From the NCBI RefSeq assembly GCF_963677725.1, contig NZ_OY782507.1:3532501-3596500 (forward strand): a stretch of DNA of 64,000 nt, given 5' to 3'. Below, one piece after another: positions 27,468 to 36,493 of this stretch. Source of the stretch: an uncultured Cohaesibacter sp. (GTDB lineage Bacteria > Pseudomonadota > Alphaproteobacteria > Rhizobiales > Cohaesibacteraceae). Below the pieces are notes generated by a model. The model searched no databases and was not told the origin of the DNA. It worked only from the letters and a program-made list of their open reading frames with translations. Numbering within the stretch: the stretch's first letter is position 1; the number at the start of each line of letters is the position of its first letter. The position numbers and the translations under genes are program-made.

Positions 27468-28546
27468 GAGCAGCTGCTGTCCGCCTGCGCCTCTTGCCGG
27501 GGTTGGTTGTTCTGCTGGCTGTCGCCTTTTGGCTGCTGGCCGGGCATAGTGCCTTTGCTGCCGGTTCGCCTTTCGGGGTGGCAATTCCCGACACGACAGG
27601 ACCGCTTGCCACCGGGGGGATTTGGGGCGACATTCAGGGCTGGATTCTTGCCCGGCAATCCGATTTTTATCTGGCGCTGAAAGACACTGTCAAACAAGTG
27701 CAGAGCAATCCGGCAGCGCTCGCTTTGCTTTTGGGATTGTCCTTCGCCTACGGGGTATTTCATGCGGCTGGGCCCGGTCATGGCAAGGTGGTGCTGACCA
27801 CTTACCTGTTTGCCAGCGGGGCAACTGCACGACGCGGGGCCTTGTTGGCCTTTATCGCCGCGATGGTTCAGGCATCTGTGGCGGTCATTCTGATTGGTGT
27901 TGCGGCGGTTGCGCTCAATCTCACCGCGATGGCGATCACCCAGACGGCACAATTGCTGGAGCTTGGCTCCTACGCCCTGTTCGTGTTGCTTGGCGGGTGG
28001 CTTTTGCTGCGCGCCTGGAAGGGCTTTGCAGAGCAGATCAAAGCCGGAGCGGTGTCCGATGTTTCGGGGCAGCATCACGGTCATACGCACGACCATGACC
28101 ACGATCACCACCACGCTCATGATCATCATGCCCATCACCACCATCATCATCATCACGATCATGATGAAGCTTGCGGTTGCGGGCATAGTCATGCGCCAAG
28201 CATCGAAACTGTTGAGCAGGTCAAAGGCCTGCGCGGCATGGTGCTGGCGGTCGTGTCTATGGGATTGCGACCCTGTTCGGGCGCGCTGATCGTGCTTGTC
28301 TTTGCCTTGTCGCAGAAGGTTTTCTGGGCCGGGGTGCTTTCCGCCTATGCAATGGGAGCAGGGACCGGGTTGACCATCGCCATTCTGGCGTTGATCGCGG
28401 TTTATGCCCGCCGTTTTTCGCAAGGTCTGGTGGGCCGCGGTCTTTCGAGCCAGTGGGTAAACTGGTTTGGTGTGCTGCTGTTGGCTGTCGGTGGCGTGGC
28501 GGTGATGGGCTTTGGTCTGGTGCTGTTGCTGGCGAACCTTCTCTAG
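27458..28546 (+). CDS. NicO/RcnA family nickel/cobalt transporter
   Basis: This is a cytoplasmic-membrane transporter for nickel, cobalt or possibly zinc. It has 362 residues, an N-terminal hydrophobic signal/anchor, about six further helices, the family motif 'FHAAGPGHGKVVLTTY', and 'SMGLRPCSGALIVLVFAL'. Between them lies a histidine-rich cytoplasmic loop of about 45 residues (about 205-248; runs of HDHDHHH and HHHHHHHH, then ACGCGHSH), a metal-binding or sensing segment. It overlaps the DUF1007 gene by ten bases, indicating translational coupling. Direction (export as in RcnA or import) cannot be told from sequence. Confidence 0.88.
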   Translation: MQVRAAAVRLRLLPGLVVLLAVAFWLLAGHSAFAAGSPFGVAIPDTTGPLATGGIWGDIQGWILARQSDFYLALKDTVKQVQSNPAALALLLGLSFAYGVFHAAGPGHGKVVLTTYLFASGATARRGALLAFIAAMVQASVAVILIGVAAVALNLTAMAITQTAQLLELGSYALFVLLGGWLLLRAWKGFAEQIKAGAVSDVSGQHHGHTHDHDHDHHHAHDHHAHHHHHHHHDHDEACGCGHSHAPSIETVEQVKGLRGMVLAVVSMGLRPCSGALIVLVFALSQKVFWAGVLSAYAMGAGTGLTIAILALIAVYARRFSQGLVGRGLSSQWVNWFGVLLLAVGGVAVMGFGLVLLLANLL

Positions 28547-28573
28547 GTTCCCGGTCTTGAGCTGGTTCTGTCT

Positions 28574-29278
28574 TCAGCCGGTTAGCTTGTCCGCCGGGCC
28601 GGTATTGATCAGGCCCATTTCCATGGCAATATGAGTCAGTTGGGCTGCATTGCCGCCGCCGATCTTTTCGCGCATCCGCTGGCGGTGGCTTTCAACCGTT
28701 CTGACACCGATTCCCAGTTCGTTGGCGATTTCCTTGTTGGCTTTGCCCTCGGCGATGCCCTTGAGAACATCAAGCTCCCGGTCGGTGAGATGGTAGGGAT
28801 TGCTGGTGGCCTTGTCGCCGTCTTCCTTAAGGGCATCAAGCGAGATATTCTTCGAGACATAGAAACCACCAGCCGCAACAGAGGCGATGGCCGATGTCAT
28901 GCCTGAGGTGCAGACATCCTTCAGCAAATAGCCGTTGGCACCCGCATCGACTGCCGCTTTGACATATTCTGCATTGTCATGCATCGACAGGAACAGGATG
29001 CGGCATTTGCTATTGTCTGCACGGATCGTTCGGGCGGCTTCCAGACCGTTGCAATTGGGCATGGAAATATCGAGCATGACAATGTCTGGATTATGCAGTC
29101 GGGTCAAATTGATTGCCTCGAAGCCATCGGACGCTTCGGCGACGATCTCGATATGGTCGATCATTTCCAGACGGGCGCGTATGCCGTCGCGCACCAGAGC
29201 GTGATCATCAGCAATGACAATGCGCAAGTTTTTGGCGGGGGTGCCTTGCGAAGGTGCTGCGTCTTTGTTGAAGGTCAT
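28574..29278 (-). CDS. NarL/FixJ-type response regulator
   Basis: This cytosolic transcription factor is probably paired with the histidine kinase at 29694. The 234 residues comprise a receiver (IADDH pocket, phosphoacceptor Asp70 in VMLDISM, Lys in LLKDV) and a C-terminal LuxR-type HTH (LTDRELDVLKGIAEGKANKE, then VRTVESHRQRM). GGGAGAG lies before the start. The likely targets are the neighbouring TRAP genes; a comparable arrangement is the DctS/DctR control of dctPQM in Rhodobacter capsulatus. It converges with the NicO gene. Confidence 0.9.
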   Translation of the reverse strand: MTFNKDAAPSQGTPAKNLRIVIADDHALVRDGIRARLEMIDHIEIVAEASDGFEAINLTRLHNPDIVMLDISMPNCNGLEAARTIRADNSKCRILFLSMHDNAEYVKAAVDAGANGYLLKDVCTSGMTSAIASVAAGGFYVSKNISLDALKEDGDKATSNPYHLTDRELDVLKGIAEGKANKEIANELGIGVRTVESHRQRMREKIGGGNAAQLTHIAMEMGLINTGPADKLTG

Positions 29279-29693
29279 TTTGTACTCTCCCGGAAACTGG
29301 CCTTCGGTCCGCTTGCCTCTTCGGGCTGCATTGAACCGAGGTGTCGCTCGCTTCCGTTATGGCTGTGATCCTGCATATTGACTGGCTCTTGTGGTTATTG
29401 GATGTCAATGGTTGCTGATCGATCTGGCCTTTGGCCATTGTGTTATTGGATATGAGATATACAGGCTTTGGGCCAAAATCAAAAGAAAGTACAAGGCATC
29501 TTCCCGATCAAATGGTTTCGCACAGCGATCTTTCCGTTTGATCTGGACGGTCTGCCCCTCTCTGAGAGGCCGTTGCAAACGATTGATCGTGGGCGGTTTC
29601 CTGCTTTTCTCCCGTACCATGCCATCAAGGCCTGACTTGTTCCTGACTTGCCGCGTTTGATCCCTTTTGTTGAAAGGACGCGGGCTTGGTTGT
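29279..29693. other. Gene-free interval between regulator and kinase genes
   Basis: These 415 bases separate two genes of the same strand that would usually be adjacent. No credible coding region or RNA gene was found. The interval is long enough to give the regulator its own promoter, so kinase and regulator need not be co-transcribed. Confidence 0.4.
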
Positions 29694-31145
29694 TCAGACT
29701 TGTGGGATATAGGCGATCAGTTCGACACCACCCTCACTGCCATTGCGGATGGACAGCATGCCACCATGGCTTTCGATCCTCTCGATCATGTTGCGCAGGC
29801 CCAAGCCATCGGGATGGGGAATCTGATCGGGATTTTTCAATCCCACGCCGTTATCGGCAATGCGCAAGGTGACCTTCTTGAGCTGTTCATCAAGGCTGAG
29901 GGCAATGTCGACATGGTTGGCCTTGGAATGGCGGGCAATGTTGGTCAGCGCTTCCTGCAGAACGCGATAGATGGCGATTTTCGCGGTGTCCTCGATCTGG
30001 TCGCCGATAGGGTCTGTTTGGACGCGGGTCGTGATGCGGGTGCTTTCCTCGAAATCCTGCGCCAGCTCGCGCACCGCAACGGCAAGGCCGATATTGTCGA
30101 GAGCAGACGGGTGAAGGGCTTTGGACAGGCGGCGGACATCGGCGATTGAGGTGTCAAGAATGGTCATGCTCTTGGTCAGGAGCGTTTCAGCCTTGTCCGG
30201 ATTGGCCAATTGTTCGCGGGCCAGCTCGACCCGATGGCGCACGCTGACCAGCAATTGATTGATGCCGTCATGGAGATCATGGGAAACGCGTTTTCGCTCT
30301 TCTTCCTGAATGGCAACAATGCGCCGGGTCAGTGCCTTCAGGCGCACGTCTGCAAGTTTGTGCTCATTATAATTCACGGCTGCGATAGCGATGGCTGTGA
30401 TGACCACAGCCATCAGCGCAACAAGGAACAGTACCGTTTCTGCCTTTCGGATTTCCTTGAGCATGTCACTGCGGAAGGCAACCACCTGCTGCTCGATATC
30501 ATCAAGATATAGCCCGGTGCCGAGCATCCAGCCCCATTTGGGCAGATAGGTTGCATAGCTTAGCTTGAGGGTTTCGGTTTTGTTGGATGGCTTGTTCCAG
30601 CGATAGGTGAAAAATCCGCCCCCATTGACGGCTTGCTTCATCAAACCCTGAACGATGAATTTGCCGTCGCTATCCTTGATATACCATAGATTGGCACCAA
30701 TCAGATTCGGGGTGGGCGCATTGACAAGGCTGGTGCCCGAGCGATCATAAGCAAAGAAATAGCCGTCGTTGCCATAATTCAGGTTGTTGAGGATCTGGAT
30801 CACCGCCTGTTTGGCGGTCTGGGTGTCGGGTTCAGCATGGGAATATTCGTGATCGATGGCGGTCAAAGCCAGTGCAGCATAATTCTCCAGCTCTTTCTGG
30901 CGGAAGGTTATAATCCGCTCTTTGATCAAAGATGTTTCGATCTCGATCAGGCGATTTGCCCCTATATGGATGACCCAAATGGTCAGAACGGATGCTAGAA
31001 TGATCGGCAGAATGGCGATCATCAAAATCTTCAGTTTGAAGGGCAGGTTGCCGCGCGTTTCTGAAGCTGTGGGCATTGGCGTTGGGTGCATGACTGTCTC
31101 TGAAGTCCGAATGCGGGGATCGAGATTGCTTGTTTGGCTTCCCAT
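29694..31145 (-). CDS. Cache-domain sensor histidine kinase (HisKA_3 type)
   Basis: This membrane sensor has 483 residues: a transmembrane helix (about 38-60), an extracytoplasmic single-Cache domain (about 62-232, with DGYFFAYD and 'WGWMLGTGLYLDDIE', typical of sCache_2 sensors of small organic acids), a second helix (about 236-258), and a NarX/DegS-type kinase. The phosphoacceptor is His289 in EEERKRVSHDLHDGINQLL, and the ATPase has IADNGVGL and GLGLRNM. AAGGGGGG precedes the start. It lies next to the TRAP genes, and its ligand is probably the same acid. A HisKA_3 kinase fits the NarL-type regulator downstream. Confidence 0.9.
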   Translation of the reverse strand: MGSQTSNLDPRIRTSETVMHPTPMPTASETRGNLPFKLKILMIAILPIILASVLTIWVIHIGANRLIEIETSLIKERIITFRQKELENYAALALTAIDHEYSHAEPDTQTAKQAVIQILNNLNYGNDGYFFAYDRSGTSLVNAPTPNLIGANLWYIKDSDGKFIVQGLMKQAVNGGGFFTYRWNKPSNKTETLKLSYATYLPKWGWMLGTGLYLDDIEQQVVAFRSDMLKEIRKAETVLFLVALMAVVITAIAIAAVNYNEHKLADVRLKALTRRIVAIQEEERKRVSHDLHDGINQLLVSVRHRVELAREQLANPDKAETLLTKSMTILDTSIADVRRLSKALHPSALDNIGLAVAVRELAQDFEESTRITTRVQTDPIGDQIEDTAKIAIYRVLQEALTNIARHSKANHVDIALSLDEQLKKVTLRIADNGVGLKNPDQIPHPDGLGLRNMIERIESHGGMLSIRNGSEGGVELIAYIPQV

Positions 31146-31525
31146 GACCAGCCCCCCTTGTCAAGCAATCGCAGGGCGGCTCAATGGATGTCATTGGGCT
31201 GGCTGTTTGACCAATCCGGTGATGCTCAGGGGAGTTATGCAAAAGGCGGGGAAGTGTCAAAATTGCCTAAGGGGTAGTTTGTAGTTTTCCGTTGTTATTC
31301 AATCAACATGAAATATTCAACAAGTCTTTGATATAGTTTCTGGAATTTTCGTTTTAAATTCCGAGTTCTCATGTTCATATGTTGCCACTTTACATCTTTC
31401 GTCTATAGCTGTGGGGATCGGGATGGTCATGGGCTTTTGCCTTCCCCTTTACGGCGTGACGGTAACATTGACCTCAGATCTTAAGGGATCTCCTGTCCTC
31501 TTCAATGGCGGGAGAAAGACGTAAA
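31146..31525. promoter_or_regulatory. Divergent regulatory region before the first TakP-like gene
   Basis: These 380 bases separate the kinase gene from the first TRAP binding protein. ATGTTCATATGTTGC at 31371-31385, preceded by an AT-rich AATTTTCGTTTTAAATTCC, recurs with one change at 32828-32842 before the second binding-protein gene at a similar distance from its start (155 and 168 bp). The shared block is a candidate promoter/operator, possibly for the NarL-type regulator. No gene is seen here. Confidence 0.5.
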
Positions 31526-32629
31526 ATGGATCGCCGATCTTTTCTGAAACAAGCCAGCCTCGTCTCCGGTGCCGCAGTGGCTTCGACGCTTTCAGCGCCT
31601 GCCATTGCTCAGAACAAGCGCACCCTGCGCATGGTAACCACCTGGCCTAAAAACTTCCCCGGTCTTGGCACGGCTGCGCAAAAACTGGCTGACAATATCA
31701 CGGCGATGACCGACGGACGGTTGACGATCAAGCTTTATTCGGCTGGCGAACTGGTGCCTGCCTTTGAGTGCTTTGATGCGGTCTCCACCGGCTCGGCTGA
31801 CCTCTATCATGGTGCTGAATATTATTGGCAGGGCAAGCATAAGGCTTTCAATTTCTTTGCGACCGTGCCGATGGGCCTGACCGCCAGTGAAATGGACGCC
31901 TGGATGTATCATGGCGGTGGTCAGCAATTGTGGGACGAACTGGCTAGCAAATTCAATATCAAGGCCTTTATGGCGGGCAATACCGGTGTCCAGATGGGCG
32001 GTTGGTTCACCAAGGAGATCAACACTGTCGATGATCTCAAGGGCCTGAAGATCCGTATGCCGGGTCTTGGTGGCGAAGTGTTGCGCCGTCTTGGGGCGTC
32101 TGCGGTGTCTTTGCCCGGTGGTGAGGTGTTCCCGTCGCTGCAATCGGGGGCAATTGATGCGACCGAGTGGGTCGGCCCTTGGAATGATCTGGCCTTTGGC
32201 TTCTACAAGATCACCAAATTCTACTATTATCCGGGCTTCCATGAGCCGGGTTCGGCCATGTCCTGCGGCTTCAATCTCGACGTCTTCAACAGCCTTTCGG
32301 CTGCCGATCAGGTGATCGTGCAACAGGCCTGCAAGGCGGCAACGGCTGACGCCTATGCGGAATTCAATGCCAACAATGGCCGGGCGCTCAATACCCTGCT
32401 CAACAAGCATGGGGTGCAGTTGAAGAAGTTTCCGGACGCAGTGTTCGACGCCATCGCCAAGGCGGCAGAAGAGGTGATTGCCGAAGTGGCCGCTGAGGAT
32501 GAATTTACAGGCCGCGTGTTTGAAAGCTTCTCAGCCTCGCGCAAGGAGTTGGCAGGCTGGGGCAGCATTGCTGATCAGACCTACGCTCTTTATCGCAACC
32601 GGGCCATGGGATTGGCACGGGACGCCTGA
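31526..32629 (+). CDS. TRAP substrate-binding protein, TakP-like (first copy)
   Basis: This periplasmic receptor has 367 residues and a twin-arginine signal (MDRRSFLK, cleaved after APAIA near residue 27), so it is exported folded by Tat. It resembles Rhodobacter TakP, which binds pyruvate and other 2-oxo acids. The site residues are visible: Gln in NTGVQMGGW, Arg in KIRMPG and the Glu-Trp pair in DATEWVGP. A 2-oxo acid or lactate ligand is likely. The ATG at 31526 has GGGAGAAAG upstream. A close paralogue follows at 32996, and no membrane gene lies between. A single cysteine differs at AFECFD. Confidence 0.9.
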   Translation: MDRRSFLKQASLVSGAAVASTLSAPAIAQNKRTLRMVTTWPKNFPGLGTAAQKLADNITAMTDGRLTIKLYSAGELVPAFECFDAVSTGSADLYHGAEYYWQGKHKAFNFFATVPMGLTASEMDAWMYHGGGQQLWDELASKFNIKAFMAGNTGVQMGGWFTKEINTVDDLKGLKIRMPGLGGEVLRRLGASAVSLPGGEVFPSLQSGAIDATEWVGPWNDLAFGFYKITKFYYYPGFHEPGSAMSCGFNLDVFNSLSAADQVIVQQACKAATADAYAEFNANNGRALNTLLNKHGVQLKKFPDAVFDAIAKAAEEVIAEVAAEDEFTGRVFESFSASRKELAGWGSIADQTYALYRNRAMGLARDA

Positions 32630-32995
32630 TGTTGGATTTGCTCCCTTGTGACGGACGTTGCAGGGGAGCCGCTGATCAGCCATGACTGCCCTGATGGACC
32701 TCGTCACAGCGCAAAAACCAGCTTTTCTGCAGAAAAGAGACTGAAAGGGTCGCCTATACGACCAAAATACTATTCTGATCCCTATTGGAAATGCTTAGCA
32801 ATTTTCCGTTGGAATTAGAGGGGTTTTATGTTCGTATGTTGCTCGTAGGTGGTCTTTTGGGGAGAAGATTGCGTATTAGTACGCAATATCTGTCGCTGCT
32901 ACTACTGTAGAGCCTCCAAAAGCGATTATGTAAGCAAAAAAACCGACCAAACTGGTCTGCAATCACAAAGATTGCCTGTGGAGGAGAGAGAACAG
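32630..32995. promoter_or_regulatory. Intergenic region between the tandem binding-protein genes
   Basis: The 366 bases hold no gene. ATGTTCGTATGTTGC (32828-32842) repeats the block found before the first copy, which suggests that the promoter was duplicated with the gene and that the second copy has its own promoter. No clear terminator for the first gene was found. Confidence 0.5.
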
Positions 32996-34084
32996 ATGGA
33001 TCGTCGTTCATTTTTGAAGAAAGCTAGTCTTGTTTCTGGCGCGGCTGCAGCAACCACGCTTGCGGCTCCAGCGATTGCGCAGGACAAGCGCACGTTGAAA
33101 ATGGTCACCACTTGGCCAAAGAACTTTCCGGGCCTTGGCACAGGTGCCCAGCGCGTTGCCGACCGTATCACCGCAATGACCGATGGTCGTCTGACCGTGA
33201 AGCTTTACGCTGCTGGCGAGCTGGTCCCTGCATTTGAGAGCTTTGACGCCGTTTCTACCGGTACCGCGGACATGTATCACGGTGCTGAATATTACTGGCA
33301 GGGCAAGCACAAGGCTTTCAACTTCTTTGCCTCGGTGCCGATGGGGCTGACGGCAAACGAGCTGGATGCCTGGATCAACAATGCCGGTGGTCAGCAATTG
33401 TGGGATGAGCTGTCCGCCAAATTCAACATCAAGCCTTTCATGGCCGGTAATACCGGTGTGCAGATGGGTGGCTGGTTCAACAAGGAAATCAACACCCTTG
33501 AAGACCTCAAAGGCCTGAAAATGCGGATGCCTGGTCTGGGTGGTGAAGTGCTGCGCCGTCTTGGTGCATCTGCGGTGGCTCTGCCGGGCGGCGAGATCTT
33601 CCCGTCTCTGCAATCCGGGGCAATTGATGCAACCGAGTGGGTTGGCCCTTGGAACGATCTGGCCTTCGGGTTCTACAAGATCACCAAATTCTACTATTAT
33701 CCGGGCTTCCACGAGCCGGGTTCAGGCCTTGGTTCTGGCGTCAATCTGGATGTCTTCAACAGCCTGTCAAAGTCTGATCAGGCGATTATTCAGAATGCTT
33801 GTATGGCAGAAAACAACTTCATGTTCTCTGAATTCAACGCCAAAAACGGTGCCGCTCTGGAAACCCTGCTGAACAAGCATAAGGTCAATCTGAAGCAATT
33901 CCCTGATGATGTCTTTGATGCCATCGGCAAAGTGTCCGAAGAAGTGGTTGCAGAAGTGGCTGAAACCGACGATCTGTCCAAGCGCATCTATGACAGCTAT
34001 GTCAAGGCACGCAAGGATGTTGGGGACTGGAACCGCATTGCGGAACAGACCTATACCGCCAACCGTGACCGTGTGTTGGGCTAA
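32996..34084 (+). CDS. TRAP substrate-binding protein, TakP-like (second copy)
   Basis: The 362-residue protein is a paralogue of the preceding gene, aligned end to end without gaps over most of its length and roughly three quarters identical by eye. It has the same Tat signal (MDRRSFLKKAS), the same substrate-site motifs (NTGVQMGGW, KMRMPG, DATEWVGP) and the same length. Differences cluster near residues 130-140 (WINNAGG against WMYHGGG) and in the C-terminal third. It has a strong GGAGGAGAG site, better than the first copy. Being closest to dctQM, it is probably the main receptor; the two may differ in ligand or in timing. Confidence 0.9.
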   Translation: MDRRSFLKKASLVSGAAAATTLAAPAIAQDKRTLKMVTTWPKNFPGLGTGAQRVADRITAMTDGRLTVKLYAAGELVPAFESFDAVSTGTADMYHGAEYYWQGKHKAFNFFASVPMGLTANELDAWINNAGGQQLWDELSAKFNIKPFMAGNTGVQMGGWFNKEINTLEDLKGLKMRMPGLGGEVLRRLGASAVALPGGEIFPSLQSGAIDATEWVGPWNDLAFGFYKITKFYYYPGFHEPGSGLGSGVNLDVFNSLSKSDQAIIQNACMAENNFMFSEFNAKNGAALETLLNKHKVNLKQFPDDVFDAIGKVSEEVVAEVAETDDLSKRIYDSYVKARKDVGDWNRIAEQTYTANRDRVLG

Positions 34085-34110
34085 TTACGCTCCTTTGAGA
34101 GCCTCTCGTT

Positions 34111-34156
34111 CCCCCGCCTTTGTGTGGGGGGACTAACTCGCCCGCCTCGTGCGGGC
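34111..34156 (+). promoter_or_regulatory. Two hairpins between the second binding protein and dctQ
   Basis: CCCCCGC (34111-34117) pairs with GTGGGGG (34124-34130), and GCCCGC (34140-34145) pairs with GCGGGC (34151-34156). Neither is followed by a T-run. They resemble the dctP-dctQ hairpin at 13077 in position and could protect the binding-protein message or reduce read-through into the membrane genes. Confidence 0.55.
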
Positions 34157-34307
34157 ACATCAACAATAAAAGCCAAAATGGCTGATGCTGACCTTGAACA
34201 GGGTCTGCGTCCAAGGATCTCCTGTTCGAGGTGAATGGCGTCTTTTGCTGCTTAACGGTTCGCCATCGCCGGTTGTGTACGAACAGGATCAGCCAGGAGT
34301 TAGACAT

Positions 34308-34844
34308 ATGCGCGCTCTCGCGGACCTGTTCGATCGGGTCAATGTGGTAACCGGCCAGACTTTGGCGTGGTTCACCCTCTTTATCGTTCTTATTCAATTT
34401 ACCGTCGTTCTGATGCGCTATGTGTTTGGCATCGGTTCCATCTGGATGCAGGAACTGATTGTCTATATGCACGCTTTTCTGTTCATGCTGGCCTCTGCCT
34501 ATACCTTTTCTAAGGAAGGGCATGTGCGCGTTGATATTTTCTATCGGGAAGCAAAGGCGCGGACGAAAGCCTATATCAATCTGTTTGGTGCGGCTTTTCT
34601 GGTCATTCCGGTCTGTGTGCTGATAGTCATTGTTTCCTGGGATTATGTCTCCAACAGCTGGTCGATTATGGAAGGCAGCCCGGAAACTTCAGGTATTCAT
34701 GCGCGATTTTTGCTCAAGAGCGCGATTATTGGCTTCGCCGTTCAAATGGCTTTGCAGGCCTTTGTGATGATCGTACGCTGCTGGTATGCCCTGCAAGGGG
34801 ATGAACAGGAACTGGTTCGTCTGCAGCAGATGGGTGGCCACTGA
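34308..34844 (+). CDS. TRAP transporter small permease (DctQ family)
   Basis: This is the small membrane subunit of the second TRAP system. The 178 residues have four hydrophobic segments (about 20-42, 55-72, 92-112, 134-155) and the family pattern 'VLMRYVFGIGSIWMQELIVY'. CAGGAG precedes the ATG at 34308; the frame runs further upstream over the hairpin region and is rejected there. Its stop overlaps the DctM start (TGATG), so the two membrane subunits are translationally coupled. Confidence 0.9.
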   Translation: MRALADLFDRVNVVTGQTLAWFTLFIVLIQFTVVLMRYVFGIGSIWMQELIVYMHAFLFMLASAYTFSKEGHVRVDIFYREAKARTKAYINLFGAAFLVIPVCVLIVIVSWDYVSNSWSIMEGSPETSGIHARFLLKSAIIGFAVQMALQAFVMIVRCWYALQGDEQELVRLQQMGGH

Positions 34845-36430
34845 TGGAAGCGTTTGCTCACATTCTAGACCTGTTGATGTTCGGTGTTGCCTGCGTTGTA
34901 TTGATGTTTGGCTTTCCCGTCGCCTTTACGCTGGCTGGCGTGGCGCTTGCCTTTGCGTTGATTGGCTGGATGGCCGGCGCGTTCGACGTGTCGTTCCTGT
35001 CAGCTTTGCCGCAGCGTATTTTCGGCACCATGAGCAACGAGGTGCTGATCGCTGTGCCTTTGTTCGTGTTCATGGGTGTGACGTTGGAACGCTCCAAGGT
35101 GGCTGAGGAGCTGCTCGATACGATGGGTCGCCTGATGGGCTCGGTTCATGGCGGGCTTGGCATTGCGGTGTCCATCGTGGGGGCACTTTTGGCTGCCTCC
35201 ACCGGGATCGTCGGCGCAACGGTTGTGACCATGGGGTTGTTGTCGTTGCCGACCATGCTCAAGCGTGGCTATTCTCCGGAATTGGCTTGTGGCTCGATTG
35301 CTGCTGCCGGAACGCTGGGGCAGATCATCCCGCCCTCCATCGTTCTCGTCATTCTGGGGGACCAGTTGTCCAACGCCTATCAGAAGGCGCAGCTGGAAAT
35401 GGGCATCTTCTCGCCAGAAACGGTATCCGTTGGCGACCTGTTTGCCGGTGCCCTGTTACCGGGTTTGATGCTGGTTGGCTTTTATATCATCTACCAGGTG
35501 GTGGTTGCCATTCTCAAGCCAAGCTCTGCTCCGTCCATTCCAAAGGCTGAAAATCCCGGCGTGACGGGAAAGGAAATCCTTCATGCGCTGGTCCCACCGA
35601 TCGTATTGATCCTTGCTGTGTTGGGGTCGATCCTTGGTGGTATCGCCACGCCAACTGAAGCGGCCGCCGTTGGGGCTGTCGGTGCGGTGCTGCTGGCTGG
35701 CTATCGTCTGGACGAAGATCACAGCTGGCCGATCTTTCTGGCGGCGGTGGCGTTGGTTGCCGTCTTGGTGCTGACGGCCAATGTGGATTTGCGTGTGGCT
35801 CGTGATGTCATCTCGACATCTGATCAGATTGCCATCTATGCAGCGGCCTTCTTTGTGCTGGTGCTGATGCTTGGCATCGTGACTGCGATTATCCGGCTTA
35901 TCAAAACCGGCGTTCTGAAGCCGGTTATGGAAGGCACGACGCAGGTCACCTCCATGGTGTTCGTTATTTTGATTGGTGCATCGCTCTTCTCGCTGGTCTT
36001 CCGTGGCCTTGGCGGCGAAGAAATGATCCAGGAAACCCTGTCGGGCATTCCCGGTGGTGCCGTCGGTGCAATGATTGCCGTCATGCTGCTGATGTTCTTC
36101 CTTGGCTTCTTCCTCGACTTCCTCGAAATTGTCTTCGTGGTCGTGCCAATGGTTGCGCCGGTCCTGTTGCAGTTGGAAATGCCAAATGGGGAGCCGATGA
36201 GCCCGGTTTGGCTGGGAATTATGATGGCTGTAAACCTGCAGACGTCGTTCCTGACGCCGCCATTCGGGTTCGCGCTCTTTTATCTGCGTGGTGTGGCGCC
36301 TCCGACTGTGCGCACGTCGCAAATCTATCGGGGTATCATTCCATTCGTCTTTATCCAGATCTTGGCTCTGGTCCTGCTGTGGTATCTCCCGGCATTGGCC
36401 ACCTGGCTGCCAACCATGATTTATGGTTGA
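34844..36430 (+). CDS. TRAP transporter large permease (DctM family, long form)
   Basis: This is the main membrane subunit of the second TRAP system. Its 528 residues make it about 90-100 longer than ordinary DctM. The extra length is a central stretch (about residues 285-355) with two more hydrophobic segments (WPIFLAAVALVAVLVLTA and IAIYAAAFFVLVLMLGIV). DctM motifs include 'AASTGIVGATVVTMGLLSLP', 'GTLGQIIPPSIVLVILGD', 'LDFLEIVFVVVPMVAPVLL' and 'NLQTSFLTPPFGFALFYL'. This long form usually accompanies TakP-type receptors. A terminator follows 36 bp later. Confidence 0.92.
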   Translation: MEAFAHILDLLMFGVACVVLMFGFPVAFTLAGVALAFALIGWMAGAFDVSFLSALPQRIFGTMSNEVLIAVPLFVFMGVTLERSKVAEELLDTMGRLMGSVHGGLGIAVSIVGALLAASTGIVGATVVTMGLLSLPTMLKRGYSPELACGSIAAAGTLGQIIPPSIVLVILGDQLSNAYQKAQLEMGIFSPETVSVGDLFAGALLPGLMLVGFYIIYQVVVAILKPSSAPSIPKAENPGVTGKEILHALVPPIVLILAVLGSILGGIATPTEAAAVGAVGAVLLAGYRLDEDHSWPIFLAAVALVAVLVLTANVDLRVARDVISTSDQIAIYAAAFFVLVLMLGIVTAIIRLIKTGVLKPVMEGTTQVTSMVFVILIGASLFSLVFRGLGGEEMIQETLSGIPGGAVGAMIAVMLLMFFLGFFLDFLEIVFVVVPMVAPVLLQLEMPNGEPMSPVWLGIMMAVNLQTSFLTPPFGFALFYLRGVAPPTVRTSQIYRGIIPFVFIQILALVLLWYLPALATWLPTMIYG

Positions 36431-36466
36431 TGCATGAGGGTGTTTCAGTCAGTCTGACAGTTAAAA

Positions 36467-36493
36467 GCCGCATCCATTGGATGCGGCTTTTTT
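36467..36493 (+). terminator. Terminator after the second TRAP operon
   Basis: GCCGCATCC (36467-36475), ATT, GGATGCGGC (36479-36487) and six T are base-for-base identical to the terminator behind dctM at 15302. Confidence 0.9.

Noticed and set aside
28074..28170. CAT/CAC-rich tract as a possible DNA repeat element
   Set aside because: It encodes the histidine-rich loop of the NicO transporter and has no regular unit.
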